From: Streptomyces yangpuensis | Lineage (GTDB): Bacteria > Actinomycetota > Actinomycetes > Streptomycetales > Streptomycetaceae | Direction: 5' to 3' | NCBI RefSeq assembly: GCF_001005295.1 | Contig: NZ_LBMK01000002.1 | Location: forward strand, 547,594 to 611,593 | Length of the DNA stretch: 64,000 nucleotides | Shown: piece by piece, positions 8,338-15,677 of the stretch | Numbering within the stretch: the stretch's first letter is position 1 | How the letters are laid out: each line of letters begins with the position of its first letter | The notes under the pieces: model-generated | Seen by the model: only the letters and a program-made list of their open reading frames with translations | Told to the model about the DNA's origin: nothing | Database searches by the model: none | Program-made: the position numbers and the translations under genes

Positions 8338-8355
8338 GCCGCGCGGCCGCGCGGC
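8338..8355. terminator. Hairpin terminator between tag and the enoyl-CoA hydratase gene
   Basis: A perfect 18-bp palindrome of pure G/C (8338-8355) sits in the 23-nt gap between two convergent genes. It directly abuts the minus-strand stop codon. Confidence 0.55.
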
Positions 8356-9159
8356 TCAGCGGCCGAGGTACTTCGGGGGCTGCTTGGCGAGGAAGGCCTG
8401 GACGGCGATGGCGTGGTCCTCGGAGGCCCCTGCACGGGTCTGCAGGACGTCCTCGCGGACCAGGGAGTCCGCGAGGGTGTGGGAGGCCCCGTACGCCAGG
8501 GACTCCTTCACGGCGGCGTAGGCGACCGTCGGGCCCTCCGCCAGTGCGCGGGCCACGGCCTCGGCCTCGGCGTGCAGGGAGTCCGAGGGCACCAGGCGGT
8601 TGACGATGCCGAGCTCGTACGCCTCCTGCGCCTTGATCGAACGCGGGAAGAGCAGCAGGTCGGAGGCGCGGGAGGCGCCGATCAGGCGGGGCAGGGTCCA
8701 CGAGACCCCGGAGTCGGCGGTCAGGGCCACGCCGGCGAACGAGGTGTTGAAGGAGGCGGTGTCGGCGACGACCCGGAAGTCGGCCGCCAGGGCGAAACCG
8801 AAGCCGGCCCCCGCCGCGACGCCGTTGACGCCGGCCACCACGGGCTTCGGCATCTCGGTGAGCGTCCGCACGATCGGGTTGTAGTGCTCCTTGACCGTGT
8901 TCATGGTCAGCGAGGAGCCGGTCTCCCGGTCCGAGACGAGATTCCCGATGTGCTCCTTGAGGTCCTGGCCGACGCAGAAGGCCCGGTTGCCCGCGGCGGT
9001 CAGCAGGACCGCACGTACGGCGGTGTCCTCGGCCGCCGCCTGCGCCGCGTCGCGCAGGGCGACCTTGGCCTCGGTGTTCATCGCGTTCATCGCGTCGGGA
9101 CGGTTGATCGTGATGGTCGCGAGTCCGTCGGTCACTTCGTAGAGCACACTGTCGGCCAT
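8356..9159 (-). CDS. Enoyl-CoA hydratase/isomerase (crotonase family)
   Basis: 267 residues. Crotonase features are I-T-I-N-R-P-D-A-M-N-A-M-N at the N-terminus, the oxyanion-hole region F-C-V-G-Q-D-L-K-E, and G-V-A-A-G-A-G-F-G-F-A-L-A-A-D-F. The second catalytic position (usually Glu in hydratases) reads S-F-N-T-S-F-A-G-V-A-L-T-A-D-S-G-V-S-W, i.e. D-S rather than E-x. A hydratase, an isomerase or a PaaG-like role are all possible. The ATG at 9159 is preferred over an in-frame start 19 codons upstream, which precedes the conserved region. A pair of tandem palindromes upstream (9193-9212) suggests TetR-type control. Confidence 0.87.
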   Translation of the reverse strand: MADSVLYEVTDGLATITINRPDAMNAMNTEAKVALRDAAQAAAEDTAVRAVLLTAAGNRAFCVGQDLKEHIGNLVSDRETGSSLTMNTVKEHYNPIVRTLTEMPKPVVAGVNGVAAGAGFGFALAADFRVVADTASFNTSFAGVALTADSGVSWTLPRLIGASRASDLLLFPRSIKAQEAYELGIVNRLVPSDSLHAEAEAVARALAEGPTVAYAAVKESLAYGASHTLADSLVREDVLQTRAGASEDHAIAVQAFLAKQPPKYLGR

Positions 9160-9192
9160 GGCGGGGGGTCCCCCTTCGTCGCGGGCTTGGCT

Positions 9193-9212
9193 ACCGGCCG
9201 GTACCGGCCGGT
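9193..9212. promoter_or_regulatory. Tandem palindromic operator candidate, divergent 334-nt intergenic region
   Basis: Two head-to-tail copies of the 10-bp palindrome ACCGGCCGGT (9193-9202, 9203-9212) lie 34-53 bp upstream of the enoyl-CoA hydratase start. A second dyad of half-sites, GACGCGCACAT and ATGTGCGTC, is at 9240-9262. The layout fits a TetR-family operator controlling acyl-CoA genes. No such regulator gene is adjacent. The rest of the gap to 9493 appears non-coding. Confidence 0.5.
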
Positions 9213-9493
9213 GCAAGGGTCAGCATGGCGGACCGGACCCGACGCGCACATGTGATGTGCGTCAAACGAACCCGGAGCCGTTTCCCCGGGTGCGGCGGCG
9301 AAGTATCGCAGGCGGATCCCCGAAATGAGTGGTTTTGGCCGAGCGCGTTGCGCAAGCGTTCCCGGGTGATGTTGGTCATCGGGTCCTGACATGCGGGATA
9401 ATGGCTGGGAAGCAATGTGTTCGATGCCGGGTATTAGGCGCCTGAACGGGGCCGTCGGCTGACGATGAGCTGGTTTCAGGAAGGGGAACGAGC

Positions 9494-9661
9494 ATGGCGG
9501 CCATGAAGCCGCGGACGGGCGACGGCCCGCTCGAGGTCACCAAGGAGGGGCGGGGCATCGTCATGCGCGTACCGCTCGAGGGCGGCGGTCGGCTTGTCGT
9601 CGAGCTGACCCCCGATGAGGCGGACGCCCTGGGTGACGCCCTGAAGAAGGTCGTCGGCTGA
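9494..9661 (+). CDS. DUF3117 family small protein
   Basis: 55 residues: M-A-A-M-K-P-R-T-G-D-G-P-L-E-V-T-K-E-G-R, continuing to G-G-R-L-V-V-E-L-T-P-D-E-A, ending K-K-V-V-G. I recognise this as the highly conserved actinobacterial DUF3117 family (Rv1211 in M. tuberculosis). It has no signal peptide, membrane helix or cysteine, and a beta-rich core is likely. AGGAAGGGG at 9478-9486 gives a strong ribosome site. The function is unknown; the conservation and the strong translation signals suggest an abundant protein. It is easily missed because of its length. Confidence 0.93.
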   Translation: MAAMKPRTGDGPLEVTKEGRGIVMRVPLEGGGRLVVELTPDEADALGDALKKVVG

Positions 9662-9703
9662 CCCGCTGACAGCACTTCCACCTTCTGCTTTCGCATTCTC
9701 TGC

Positions 9704-9736
9704 GCTGCCCCGACCGCGATCAGCGGCCGGGGCAGC
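9704..9736 (+). terminator. Hairpin terminator after the DUF3117 gene
   Basis: The arms GCTGCCCCG (9704-9712) and CGGGGCAGC (9728-9736) form a 9-bp stem, extended after one mismatch by CCGC/GCGG. The hairpin is 43 nt past the DUF3117 stop. Confidence 0.75.
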
Positions 9737-9806
9737 GTTGTGTCGTGTCCCAGGGCCGTGTCGTGTCCCAGGAACCCCTGTCCCCACCATCCCGGCGGAG
9801 CCGCAC

Positions 9807-10424
9807 GTGACCTTCTCCCCGCCCGCGCCGCCGGCCTTCGCCGACTGCACCCCCCGCCAGAAGGCGGCCCGCGTCCTGTCCGACGTGCTGGCGCCGGCGA
9901 ACCTGGTGGTCGCCCTGCTGCTGGTCGTCGGAGGGCACAGCACCGGGTCGTGGACGGGGCTCGGCTGGGGCCTGCTCGCCGCCCTGTTCTGCGGTGTCGT
10001 CCCGATCGGCATCATCACCGCCGGGGTGCGCCGGGGCGCACTGACCGACCAGCACATACGGGTCCGGCGCCAGCGGGTCCTCCCGATGGCCCTGAGCCTG
10101 GTGTCCGTTCTCGCCGGGGTCGCCCTCCTGCGCGTCCTGGGCGCCCCGGCGGCGGTCTTCGCGCTCGTCGTGGCGATGCTCGTCGGCCTGGTCTCGTCCC
10201 TGCTGGTGACGGTGGTCTGGCAGATATCCATCCACATGTCGGTGGCCGGTGGCACCGTGATGATCCTGCTGCTCGTCTTCGGCCCGGTCGTGCTCCCGGC
10301 GGCCGCGGTGGCCGCCGCCGTCGGCTGGTCCCGTCTGGAGCTGCGGGCCCACACGCCGGCCCAGCTGCTCGCCGGCACCGCGCTCGGCGGTACGGCGGCC
10401 CTCACCTTCGCGCTCCTGAGCTGA
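9807..10424 (+). CDS. PAP2-like integral membrane protein with degenerate active site
   Basis: 205 residues, about five to six membrane helices. The C-terminal layout matches PAP2 lipid phosphatases: a S-I-H (141-143) where P-S-G-H is usual, then S-R-x5-H (175-182) on the next helix. The Asp expected four residues after H182 is Gln (Q186), and the first K-x6-R-P motif is not visible. It may therefore be an inactive relative, or a membrane protein with another chemistry. GTG 9807 has GGCGGAG upstream; a longer in-frame start at 9738 overlaps the terminator and was rejected. It is convergent with the O-methyltransferase gene. Confidence 0.78.
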   Translation: MTFSPPAPPAFADCTPRQKAARVLSDVLAPANLVVALLLVVGGHSTGSWTGLGWGLLAALFCGVVPIGIITAGVRRGALTDQHIRVRRQRVLPMALSLVSVLAGVALLRVLGAPAAVFALVVAMLVGLVSSLLVTVVWQISIHMSVAGGTVMILLLVFGPVVLPAAAVAAAVGWSRLELRAHTPAQLLAGTALGGTAALTFALLS

Positions 10425-10467
10425 CCCGGCCCCGCCCGGCCCCGCCCCGGACCGCTACGGGGTCAGC
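10420..10467. terminator. Weak convergent hairpin containing both stop codons
   Basis: GCTGACCC (10420-10427) pairs with GGGTCAGC (10460-10467) across a C-rich loop. Each arm includes the TGA stop of one of the two convergent genes. The 8-bp stem with a long loop makes this a modest prediction. Confidence 0.4.
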
Positions 10468-11125
10468 GGCGCACGGCGCACAGCAGCCCGTCGCCCACGG
10501 GGAGCAGCGCGGCCTCCAGCGCCGGGCTCTCCCGGACGCTGCGCAGCAGCTCGCGGACGCGGAGCACCTCCACCGGCTGGGCCGCGGAGTCGACCGTACG
10601 GCCGTCGGAGAAGACCCCCTCGAAGCACACCAGCCCCCCGGGGCGCAGCAGGCGCAACGATTCAGCGAGGTAGTCGAGGGACTCGGTCGGGTCCCCGTCG
10701 CAGAAGACGAGGTCGTACCCGCCGTCGGCGAGGCGGGGCAGGACGTCGAGGGCGCGGCCGGGGATGAAGCGGGCGCGGTTGCCCGCGAACCCGGCGGCGC
10801 GGAAGGCCTGGCGGGCGAAGGCCTGCCGGTCGGCCTCGGGATCGACCGTGGTCAGCACCCCGTCCGGGCGCATCCCGTGCAGGAGGTGGATGCCGGAGAC
10901 GCCGGTCCCGGTGCCGATCTCGGCGACCGCCTTGGCGTCCGCGGTCGCGGCCAGCAGGCGCAGCGCGGCGCCGGTCCCGGGGGAGACGGAGCGCAGGCCC
11001 GCTTCCCTGGACCGGTCGCGGGCCCATCGCAGAGCGTCGTCCTCGGCGACAAACGCGTCGGCGAACGCCCAGCTCGTCTGCCGGTTGCCGGTAATGACCC
11101 TCTCCTGTCCCCATAGTTGGCGCAA
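10463..11125 (-). CDS. SAM-dependent O-methyltransferase (Rv1220c-like)
   Basis: 220 residues of the class I methyltransferase fold, closest in pattern to the catechol/caffeoyl-CoA O-methyltransferase family. Motif I is V-A-E-I-G-T-G-T-G-V-S-G (~68-79), the acidic motif II is L-T-T-V-D-P-E-A-D, and the metal/substrate region is Y-D-L-V-F-C-D-G-D. The substrate is unknown. The start is uncertain: TTG 11125 gives the full frame, while residue 11 onward (I-T-G-N-R-Q-T-S-W) is the first clearly conserved part. It is divergent from the ECF sigma gene, the same arrangement as Rv1220c-sigE in M. tuberculosis. Confidence 0.85.
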   Translation of the reverse strand: MRQLWGQERVITGNRQTSWAFADAFVAEDDALRWARDRSREAGLRSVSPGTGAALRLLAATADAKAVAEIGTGTGVSGIHLLHGMRPDGVLTTVDPEADRQAFARQAFRAAGFAGNRARFIPGRALDVLPRLADGGYDLVFCDGDPTESLDYLAESLRLLRPGGLVCFEGVFSDGRTVDSAAQPVEVLRVRELLRSVRESPALEAALLPVGDGLLCAVRR

Positions 11126-11148
11126 CGGTGACTGTATCCGTTGACGTC

Positions 11149-11176
11149 GGGAACCCGCAGATGGGACCGGGCGTTG
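11149..11176 (+). promoter_or_regulatory. Candidate ECF-type promoter for the sigma factor gene
   Basis: GGGAACC at 11149-11155 (-35) and CGTTG at 11172-11176 (-10) are separated by 16 bp between GGAACC and CGTT. This fits the known GGAAC/CGTT promoter pattern of ECF sigma factors, including mycobacterial SigE. It lies ~125 nt upstream of the sigma gene start and suggests autoregulation. It was found by eye and not tested. Confidence 0.55.
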
Positions 11177-11302
11177 TGAGGGGTGGAGGCGGGACGAGAA
11201 GGACGGCGCCGGGCAGATCGGCGGCGGGGACCGCCCCAGGGCCTAAGGCTTGCGTAAAGATACTGCAAAAACCCTTATCCGGAGCTGACAGAGGGGGTGG
11301 CT

Positions 11303-12082
11303 ATGGTAGGGACTCCACTGGACACCACCAGAGCCGACAGGGGAGGTGCGGCTGCGCCTGTGGATCGTCGGGGCGTGTTCAGACGCCTCTTCCGGTCGGC
11401 GGGTGAGCCGAAATCCGTGACCTACACTGCTGACCGCTTCCACACCGCAGACACCGCAACCACCGCGACCTTTGCCGCAGATGCGGGATCGCAGGCGTGG
11501 ACCCCTCCCTCGTGGGAGGAGATCGTCAGCACGCACAGCGCGCGGGTCTACCGCCTTGCCTACCGTCTGACGGGCAACCAGCACGACGCCGAGGACCTGA
11601 CCCAGGAGGTCTTCGTCCGCGTCTTCCGCTCGCTGTCCACCTACACGCCCGGCACGTTCGAGGGCTGGCTGCACCGCATCACCACGAACCTGTTCCTGGA
11701 CATGGTGCGCCGCAAGCAGCGGATCCGCTTCGACGCGCTCGCCGACGACGCCGCCGAGCGGCTGCCGAGCCGTGAGCCGTCCCCCCAGCAGGTCCTCCAC
11801 GACACGCACTTCGACGCGGACGTCCAGCAGGCGCTGGACACCCTCGCCCCCGAGTTCCGCGCGGCCGTGGTGCTGTGCGACATCGAGGGCCTGTCCTACG
11901 AGGAGATCGCCGCGACGCTGGGCGTGAAGCTCGGCACCGTGCGCAGCCGTATCCACCGGGGCCGTTCGCACCTGCGCAAGGCGCTCAAGCACCGGTCCCC
12001 CGCGGCCCGGGCCGAGCAGCGCGCGCTGGCGGGTGTGGCGACGGGCGCGCCGGTCGCCGGGAGAGAGGGCGGAGCCGAGTGA
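11303..12082 (+). CDS. sigE: ECF RNA polymerase sigma factor, SigE (mycobacterial type)
   Basis: 259 residues. A ~75-residue variable N-terminal extension precedes sigma region 2 ([21 protein letters not shown] near 85-105) and region 4 with its helix-turn-helix ([18 protein letters not shown] near 205-225). It directs polymerase to envelope-stress promoters and is presumably held by the anti-sigma encoded immediately downstream. ATG 11303 is chosen because GAGGGGG ends 6 nt before it; GTG 11297 is part of that site. It overlaps the anti-sigma gene by 4 nt. This is the homologue of M. tuberculosis sigE (Rv1221), not of S. coelicolor cell-wall SigE. Confidence 0.93.
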   Translation: MVGTPLDTTRADRGGAAAPVDRRGVFRRLFRSAGEPKSVTYTADRFHTADTATTATFAADAGSQAWTPPSWEEIVSTHSARVYRLAYRLTGNQHDAEDLTQEVFVRVFRSLSTYTPGTFEGWLHRITTNLFLDMVRRKQRIRFDALADDAAERLPSREPSPQQVLHDTHFDADVQQALDTLAPEFRAAVVLCDIEGLSYEEIAATLGVKLGTVRSRIHRGRSHLRKALKHRSPAARAEQRALAGVATGAPVAGREGGAE

Positions 12083-12741
12083 CCGCAGCCAGTTCTTCTC
12101 CTGCCGAACAGCACCTGGGCGACCGGCTCGCCGCCCTGGTGGACGGGGAGCTGAAGCACGAGGCGCGCGAGCGCGTCCTGGCCCACCTGGCGACCTGCGC
12201 CAAGTGCAAGGCCGAGGCCGATGCCCAGCGCCGTCTGAAGACCATGTTCGTGGAGAGCGCGCCACCACCGCTGTCCGCGGGCCTGCTGGCGCGTCTCCAG
12301 GGCCTCCCTGCGGGCGGCCTCGACGGACCGGCCGGCCCCATGGGTCCACCGGGGCCGGGAGCCGCCGAGCCCGACCCCTTCGGGGCCTTCGCGTACGGGC
12401 TGCCCGTGGCCGCCGCCCGGCCGCAGGAGGGCTTCCGCATCCACGAGGTGGGCCGTCCGCGCCGCCGGTTCGCCTTCGTCGCCGCGGGAGCGGTGTCGCT
12501 GGCGGCCCTCGCGCTGGGCGGCACGCTGCCGCTGGAGGCCACGGAGCCGAACGGCCGGGGTGATTCCCCGGCGCCCGCCTCCAGACCCGGCCCCGCCCTG
12601 CCCGTGTCCGATGCGGCGGTGCGCGACCGGCTGCCCACTCCCGCCGCCGTACCGTCCCTCCTGACGGCCGTGGCGAGCCCGCCGGCGCCGCTGCAGCCGT
12701 CCCCGTCGGCCTCGGCCCGTCCGGTCTCCCTGCTGCGCTGA
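12079..12741 (+). CDS. rseA: Membrane anti-sigma factor with ZAS motif (RseA-like)
   Basis: 220 residues. The N-terminal cytoplasmic anti-sigma domain carries H36-x3-C40-x2-C43, the zinc/redox motif of ZAS proteins. A hydrophobic helix ([16 protein letters not shown], about residues 134-152) then leads to a Pro/Ala/Ser-rich C-terminal tail, predicted outside. It should sequester the sigma factor encoded just upstream, and cysteine oxidation or proteolysis would release it. GTG 12079 overlaps the sigma stop, which supports equimolar coupled synthesis. In M. tuberculosis RseA (Rv1222) plays this role next to HtrA. Confidence 0.9.
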   Translation: MTAASSSPAEQHLGDRLAALVDGELKHEARERVLAHLATCAKCKAEADAQRRLKTMFVESAPPPLSAGLLARLQGLPAGGLDGPAGPMGPPGPGAAEPDPFGAFAYGLPVAAARPQEGFRIHEVGRPRRRFAFVAAGAVSLAALALGGTLPLEATEPNGRGDSPAPASRPGPALPVSDAAVRDRLPTPAAVPSLLTAVASPPAPLQPSPSASARPVSLLR

Positions 12742-12795
12742 TGCGGGACCTGGTTGAATCGGCCGGACATGCGCACAGGTACGCGGGGAGTTCCC

Positions 12796-14133
12796 ATGTC
12801 CGACAGCCAGCAGACCGACCCGGCTCCGCAGTGGTGGAGCCGGCCCGAGGGCACGGCCGACAGCCGGCGTGACGCGGTCCCGGCCCCGCGGCCCGAGGCC
12901 GGCGAGTGCGGGGACGGGGACGAGGGGAGCGGGTCCGCCGGGCAGGCGGCCGGCGCTCCCGGTCCGCCGGCCGGCGCGGTCCGCTACGACCCGTGGGGTG
13001 CGCAGCCCCTCCAGGTCGTGGACCGGGGCCGGGACCGCCCCGGGTTCCGGCTGTGGCAGGTGGCGGCCCTCGCCGCCGCCACGGCCCTGTTCGCCGGCGG
13101 GATCGGCGGCTATGTGGGCGTGCTCGCCGAGCGGCAGAGCGGCACCCGGCTGGAGCTGCCGCAGGCGGCCGTCGCGGACAAGGGCCGGGCACCCGACAGC
13201 GTGGCCGGGATCGCGGCGACCGCACTGCCCGGGGTGGTCACCCTGCACGTGCGGGGCGCGAAGAGCAGCGGCACGGGCACCGGCTTCGTGCTGGACCCCC
13301 AGGGACACATCCTGACCAACAACCACGTGGTCGCCGACGCGAAGGAGATAGCGGTCACCTTCAGCTCCGGCGAGAGCGTCACCGCCGAGCTGGTCGGCCG
13401 GGACTCCGGCTACGACCTGGCCGTGGTCAAGGTCAGCGGGGTGCGCGGGCTGCGGCCGCTCAGCCTGGGCAACTCCGAGAACGTGCAGGTCGGCGACCCG
13501 GTCGTGGCCATCGGCGCACCCTTCGACCTCTCCAACACCGTCACCGCCGGCATCATCAGCGCCACCGGCAGGCCGGTCACCGCGGGCGGAGACAAGGGCG
13601 ACGGCAGTGACATCAGCTACGTCGACGCGCTGCAGACCGACGCCCCCATCAACCCCGGGAACTCCGGCGGCCCCCTCCTGGACGCCAGGGCGCACGTGGT
13701 CGGCATCAACAGCGCGATCCGCGGCGCCGACAAGGACGATCCCACCCGGCAGGGCGGCTCCATCGGCCTGGGCTTCGCCATCCCCATCAACCAGGGCAAG
13801 CGCGTCGCCGAGGAACTCATCGCCACGGGCCACGCCACGCACCCCGTCATCGGGGTCACCCTCGACATGGACTACACCGGGGACGGAGCCCGGGTGGGGG
13901 ACAAGGGGGAGGACGGCAAGCCGTCCGTGACCGCCGGCGGACCGGGCGCGCGCGCCGGGATCAGGCCCGGTGACGTGATCACCAAGGTGGACGGACAGCG
14001 GGTCCGCGGCGGCGACGAGCTGATCGTCAAGATCCGGGCCCACCGCCCGGGCGATCCGCTCACCCTCACCGTGCTGCGCGACGGCCGGGAACGCACCCTG
14101 GACGTTGTCCTCGGGTCGGCGAACGGTTCATGA
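12796..14133 (+). CDS. htrA: HtrA/DegP-type membrane serine protease with PDZ domain
   Basis: 445 residues. A long disordered, Pro/Gly/Asp-rich cytoplasmic segment (1-82) precedes one membrane helix (~86-108). The trypsin-like domain has an intact triad: H177 in T-N-N-H-V-V, D207 in G-Y-D-L-A-V, S290 in G-N-S-G-G-P. The C-terminal PDZ domain starts near 350 and includes A-R-A-G-I-R-P-G-D-V-I. It should degrade or refold damaged extracytoplasmic proteins. Its position behind sigE-rseA suggests a link to anti-sigma cleavage or the envelope-stress regulon. GGGGAG lies just before ATG 12796. Confidence 0.93.
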   Translation: MSDSQQTDPAPQWWSRPEGTADSRRDAVPAPRPEAGECGDGDEGSGSAGQAAGAPGPPAGAVRYDPWGAQPLQVVDRGRDRPGFRLWQVAALAAATALFAGGIGGYVGVLAERQSGTRLELPQAAVADKGRAPDSVAGIAATALPGVVTLHVRGAKSSGTGTGFVLDPQGHILTNNHVVADAKEIAVTFSSGESVTAELVGRDSGYDLAVVKVSGVRGLRPLSLGNSENVQVGDPVVAIGAPFDLSNTVTAGIISATGRPVTAGGDKGDGSDISYVDALQTDAPINPGNSGGPLLDARAHVVGINSAIRGADKDDPTRQGGSIGLGFAIPINQGKRVAEELIATGHATHPVIGVTLDMDYTGDGARVGDKGEDGKPSVTAGGPGARAGIRPGDVITKVDGQRVRGGDELIVKIRAHRPGDPLTLTVLRDGRERTLDVVLGSANGS

Positions 14134-14251
14134 TCATGGGATGGCCGGGGGATGAAACCCCGGCCGGCCCGGTCCGCGTGTAGGGGCCCGCGGGCAAGGC
14201 CGGGTACCGTGTGGTGGGGCCCGAAGTGACAGAGAGCCGAGGAGCGGCAAG

Positions 14252-14686
14252 GTGTTCAACGACATAGGCGCACTCGAACTCGTCACGATCGTGGTGCTGG
14301 CCATTCTCGTTTTCGGTCCGGACAAGCTGCCCAAGGTCATCCAGGACGTCACGGGCTTCGTCCGCAAGGTCCGCGCGTTCTCCGACAGCGCCAAGCAGGA
14401 CATCCGCTCCGAACTCGGTCCAGACTTCAAGGACTTCGAATTCGAGGACCTGAACCCGAAGACCTTCATCCGCAAGCAGCTCTCGGAGAACGAGGACCTC
14501 AAGGAGATCCGCAGCAGCTTCGACCTCCGCAAGGAGATGAACGAGGTCTCGGACGCCGTCAACCGTCCGGAGCACGACCCGGCACCGGCCGCCGCCCCGT
14601 CCGGCACCGCCGGTCCTGACCTGCTGAAGAAGCCCGAGGCCCCGGCCGCCGAACAGCGCGTGCGCTTCGACGCCGACGCCACCTGA
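14252..14686 (+). CDS. tatB: Sec-independent protein translocase TatB
   Basis: 144 residues. The N-terminal F-N-D-I-G-A-L-E-L-V-T-I-V-V-L-A-I-L-V-F-G-P-D-K-L-P holds the single membrane helix and the F-G-P hinge typical of TatA/B. It is followed by an amphipathic helix and a charged, disordered tail. The length and the E at position 8 favour TatB over TatA. It would form the substrate-receptor complex with TatC, encoded elsewhere. The start is GTG 14252, with GAGGAGCGG upstream. Its place after htrA matches Rv1223-Rv1224 of M. tuberculosis. Confidence 0.92.
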   Translation: MFNDIGALELVTIVVLAILVFGPDKLPKVIQDVTGFVRKVRAFSDSAKQDIRSELGPDFKDFEFEDLNPKTFIRKQLSENEDLKEIRSSFDLRKEMNEVSDAVNRPEHDPAPAAAPSGTAGPDLLKKPEAPAAEQRVRFDADAT

Positions 14687-14750
14687 CCCAGCCTGCCCGG
14701 GGATCCGCGGTCGGATGGCTATCCTCCATCTGTCCGGATCGCGGGACGCC

Positions 14751-14787
14751 CGAGGGAGGGGGTCCCCCCAGCGCAGCGAGGGGGAGG
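14751..14787. repeat. G-rich/C-rich intergenic repeat-like element
   Basis: The gap between tatB and the next gene holds G-A-G-G-G-A-G-G-G-G-G-T-C-C-C-C-C-C followed by A-G-C-G-C-A-G-C-G-A-G-G-G-G-G. This is an imperfect inverted arrangement of a kind that recurs in many Streptomyces intergenic regions. No second full copy was found in this window. Confidence 0.35.
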
Positions 14788-14823
14788 GCCGTTCCGGACC
14801 CCACGGAACGAGAGGCCGCCCAG

Positions 14824-15576
14824 ATGGAGACGACGAGCAGCAGCCTGGTAGGGGCGCAGACCGCCGAGGCACCCGCCGCCGCGGACGCCGCGCAGGAACC
14901 GCATACGAGCCCGCACACGGGGTCGCATACCGGCGACCCGGCCGGGTCGCAGCAGCCGGAGGCCGGCGCACCCGTGCCGGCGGCCCGCCGGACGGCCGAG
15001 GGCTTCCTGGCCGCAGATTTCCCCTGGTACGGGCTGGACGAAGCCTTCACCGGGCCCCGCTGGCTCATGCAGGTGGGCACCGCCGCCGACGGCACGGTGG
15101 AGCACGGCTCCACCGGCCACGGCGACGAGCCCTCCGCCCGGGGCGAGATCGCCACCGGCGAGAAGGAGCGCTTCGCGGTGGTCATCACCGTGGCGAGCAA
15201 CCCGCTGCGCCGCAGCGGCGACGGTACGGGCGTCCTGGAGGCCACCTCGGTCTCCTCGGCGGCCTGGCTGGCCGGCTCGGGGCTGCTGGCGTACAGCTGG
15301 CCCGGACAGATGGACCACGCCCTGCGCAACGACTGGCTCGACCAGCAGACCGAGGCCGCGTGGGAGCTTGCCGACGACCTCGACGGCGAGGACTGGTCCA
15401 CGCTGTCGCTGCCGGTGGACGGCGAGCCGACGACCTTCCACTACCGCGAGTCCGAGTTCGGCTGGGTGCTCGCGGGCTCCACCGGCAGCGGGGTCCACCT
15501 GGGCGCCTACGGCCGCGGCATGAGCGCCTACGGCCTCGGCTTCTCGGCCATCTCGGACCTCGGCACGTACGAGTAG
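14824..15576 (+). CDS. Conserved hypothetical protein
   Basis: 250 residues, no signal peptide and no membrane helix. Residues 1-60 are Ala/Thr/Pro/His-rich and probably disordered (P-H-T-S-P-H-T-G-S-H-T-G). Residues 61-250 look folded, with W-Y-G-L-D-E-A-F-T-G-P-R-W-L-M-Q at the start and a C-terminal G-V-H-L-G-A-Y-G-R-G-M-S-A-Y-G-L-G-F glycine/aromatic stretch. I do not recognise the family. It sits between tatB and mrp and ends at a strong terminator. Codon usage matches its neighbours, so it is probably a core Streptomyces gene of unknown role. Confidence 0.75.
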   Translation: METTSSSLVGAQTAEAPAAADAAQEPHTSPHTGSHTGDPAGSQQPEAGAPVPAARRTAEGFLAADFPWYGLDEAFTGPRWLMQVGTAADGTVEHGSTGHGDEPSARGEIATGEKERFAVVITVASNPLRRSGDGTGVLEATSVSSAAWLAGSGLLAYSWPGQMDHALRNDWLDQQTEAAWELADDLDGEDWSTLSLPVDGEPTTFHYRESEFGWVLAGSTGSGVHLGAYGRGMSAYGLGFSAISDLGTYE

Positions 15577-15618
15577 CCGGACGCCCCGGGCGCGGGCACG
15601 GGCACGGGCACGGTACGC

Positions 15619-15650
15619 AGAAGGGCACCGCCGGCCGGCGGTGCCCTTCT
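15619..15650. terminator. Perfect 32-bp palindromic bidirectional terminator
   Basis: The 32-bp sequence at 15619-15650 is identical to its own reverse complement (16-bp arms AGAAGGGCACCGCCGG and its complement, no spacer). It lies between the convergent hypothetical gene and mrp. Flanking T/A runs give short U-tracts in both directions. Confidence 0.85.
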
Positions 15651-15677
15651 CGCGTGTGCCCCTCAGGGGCGGGAGAC

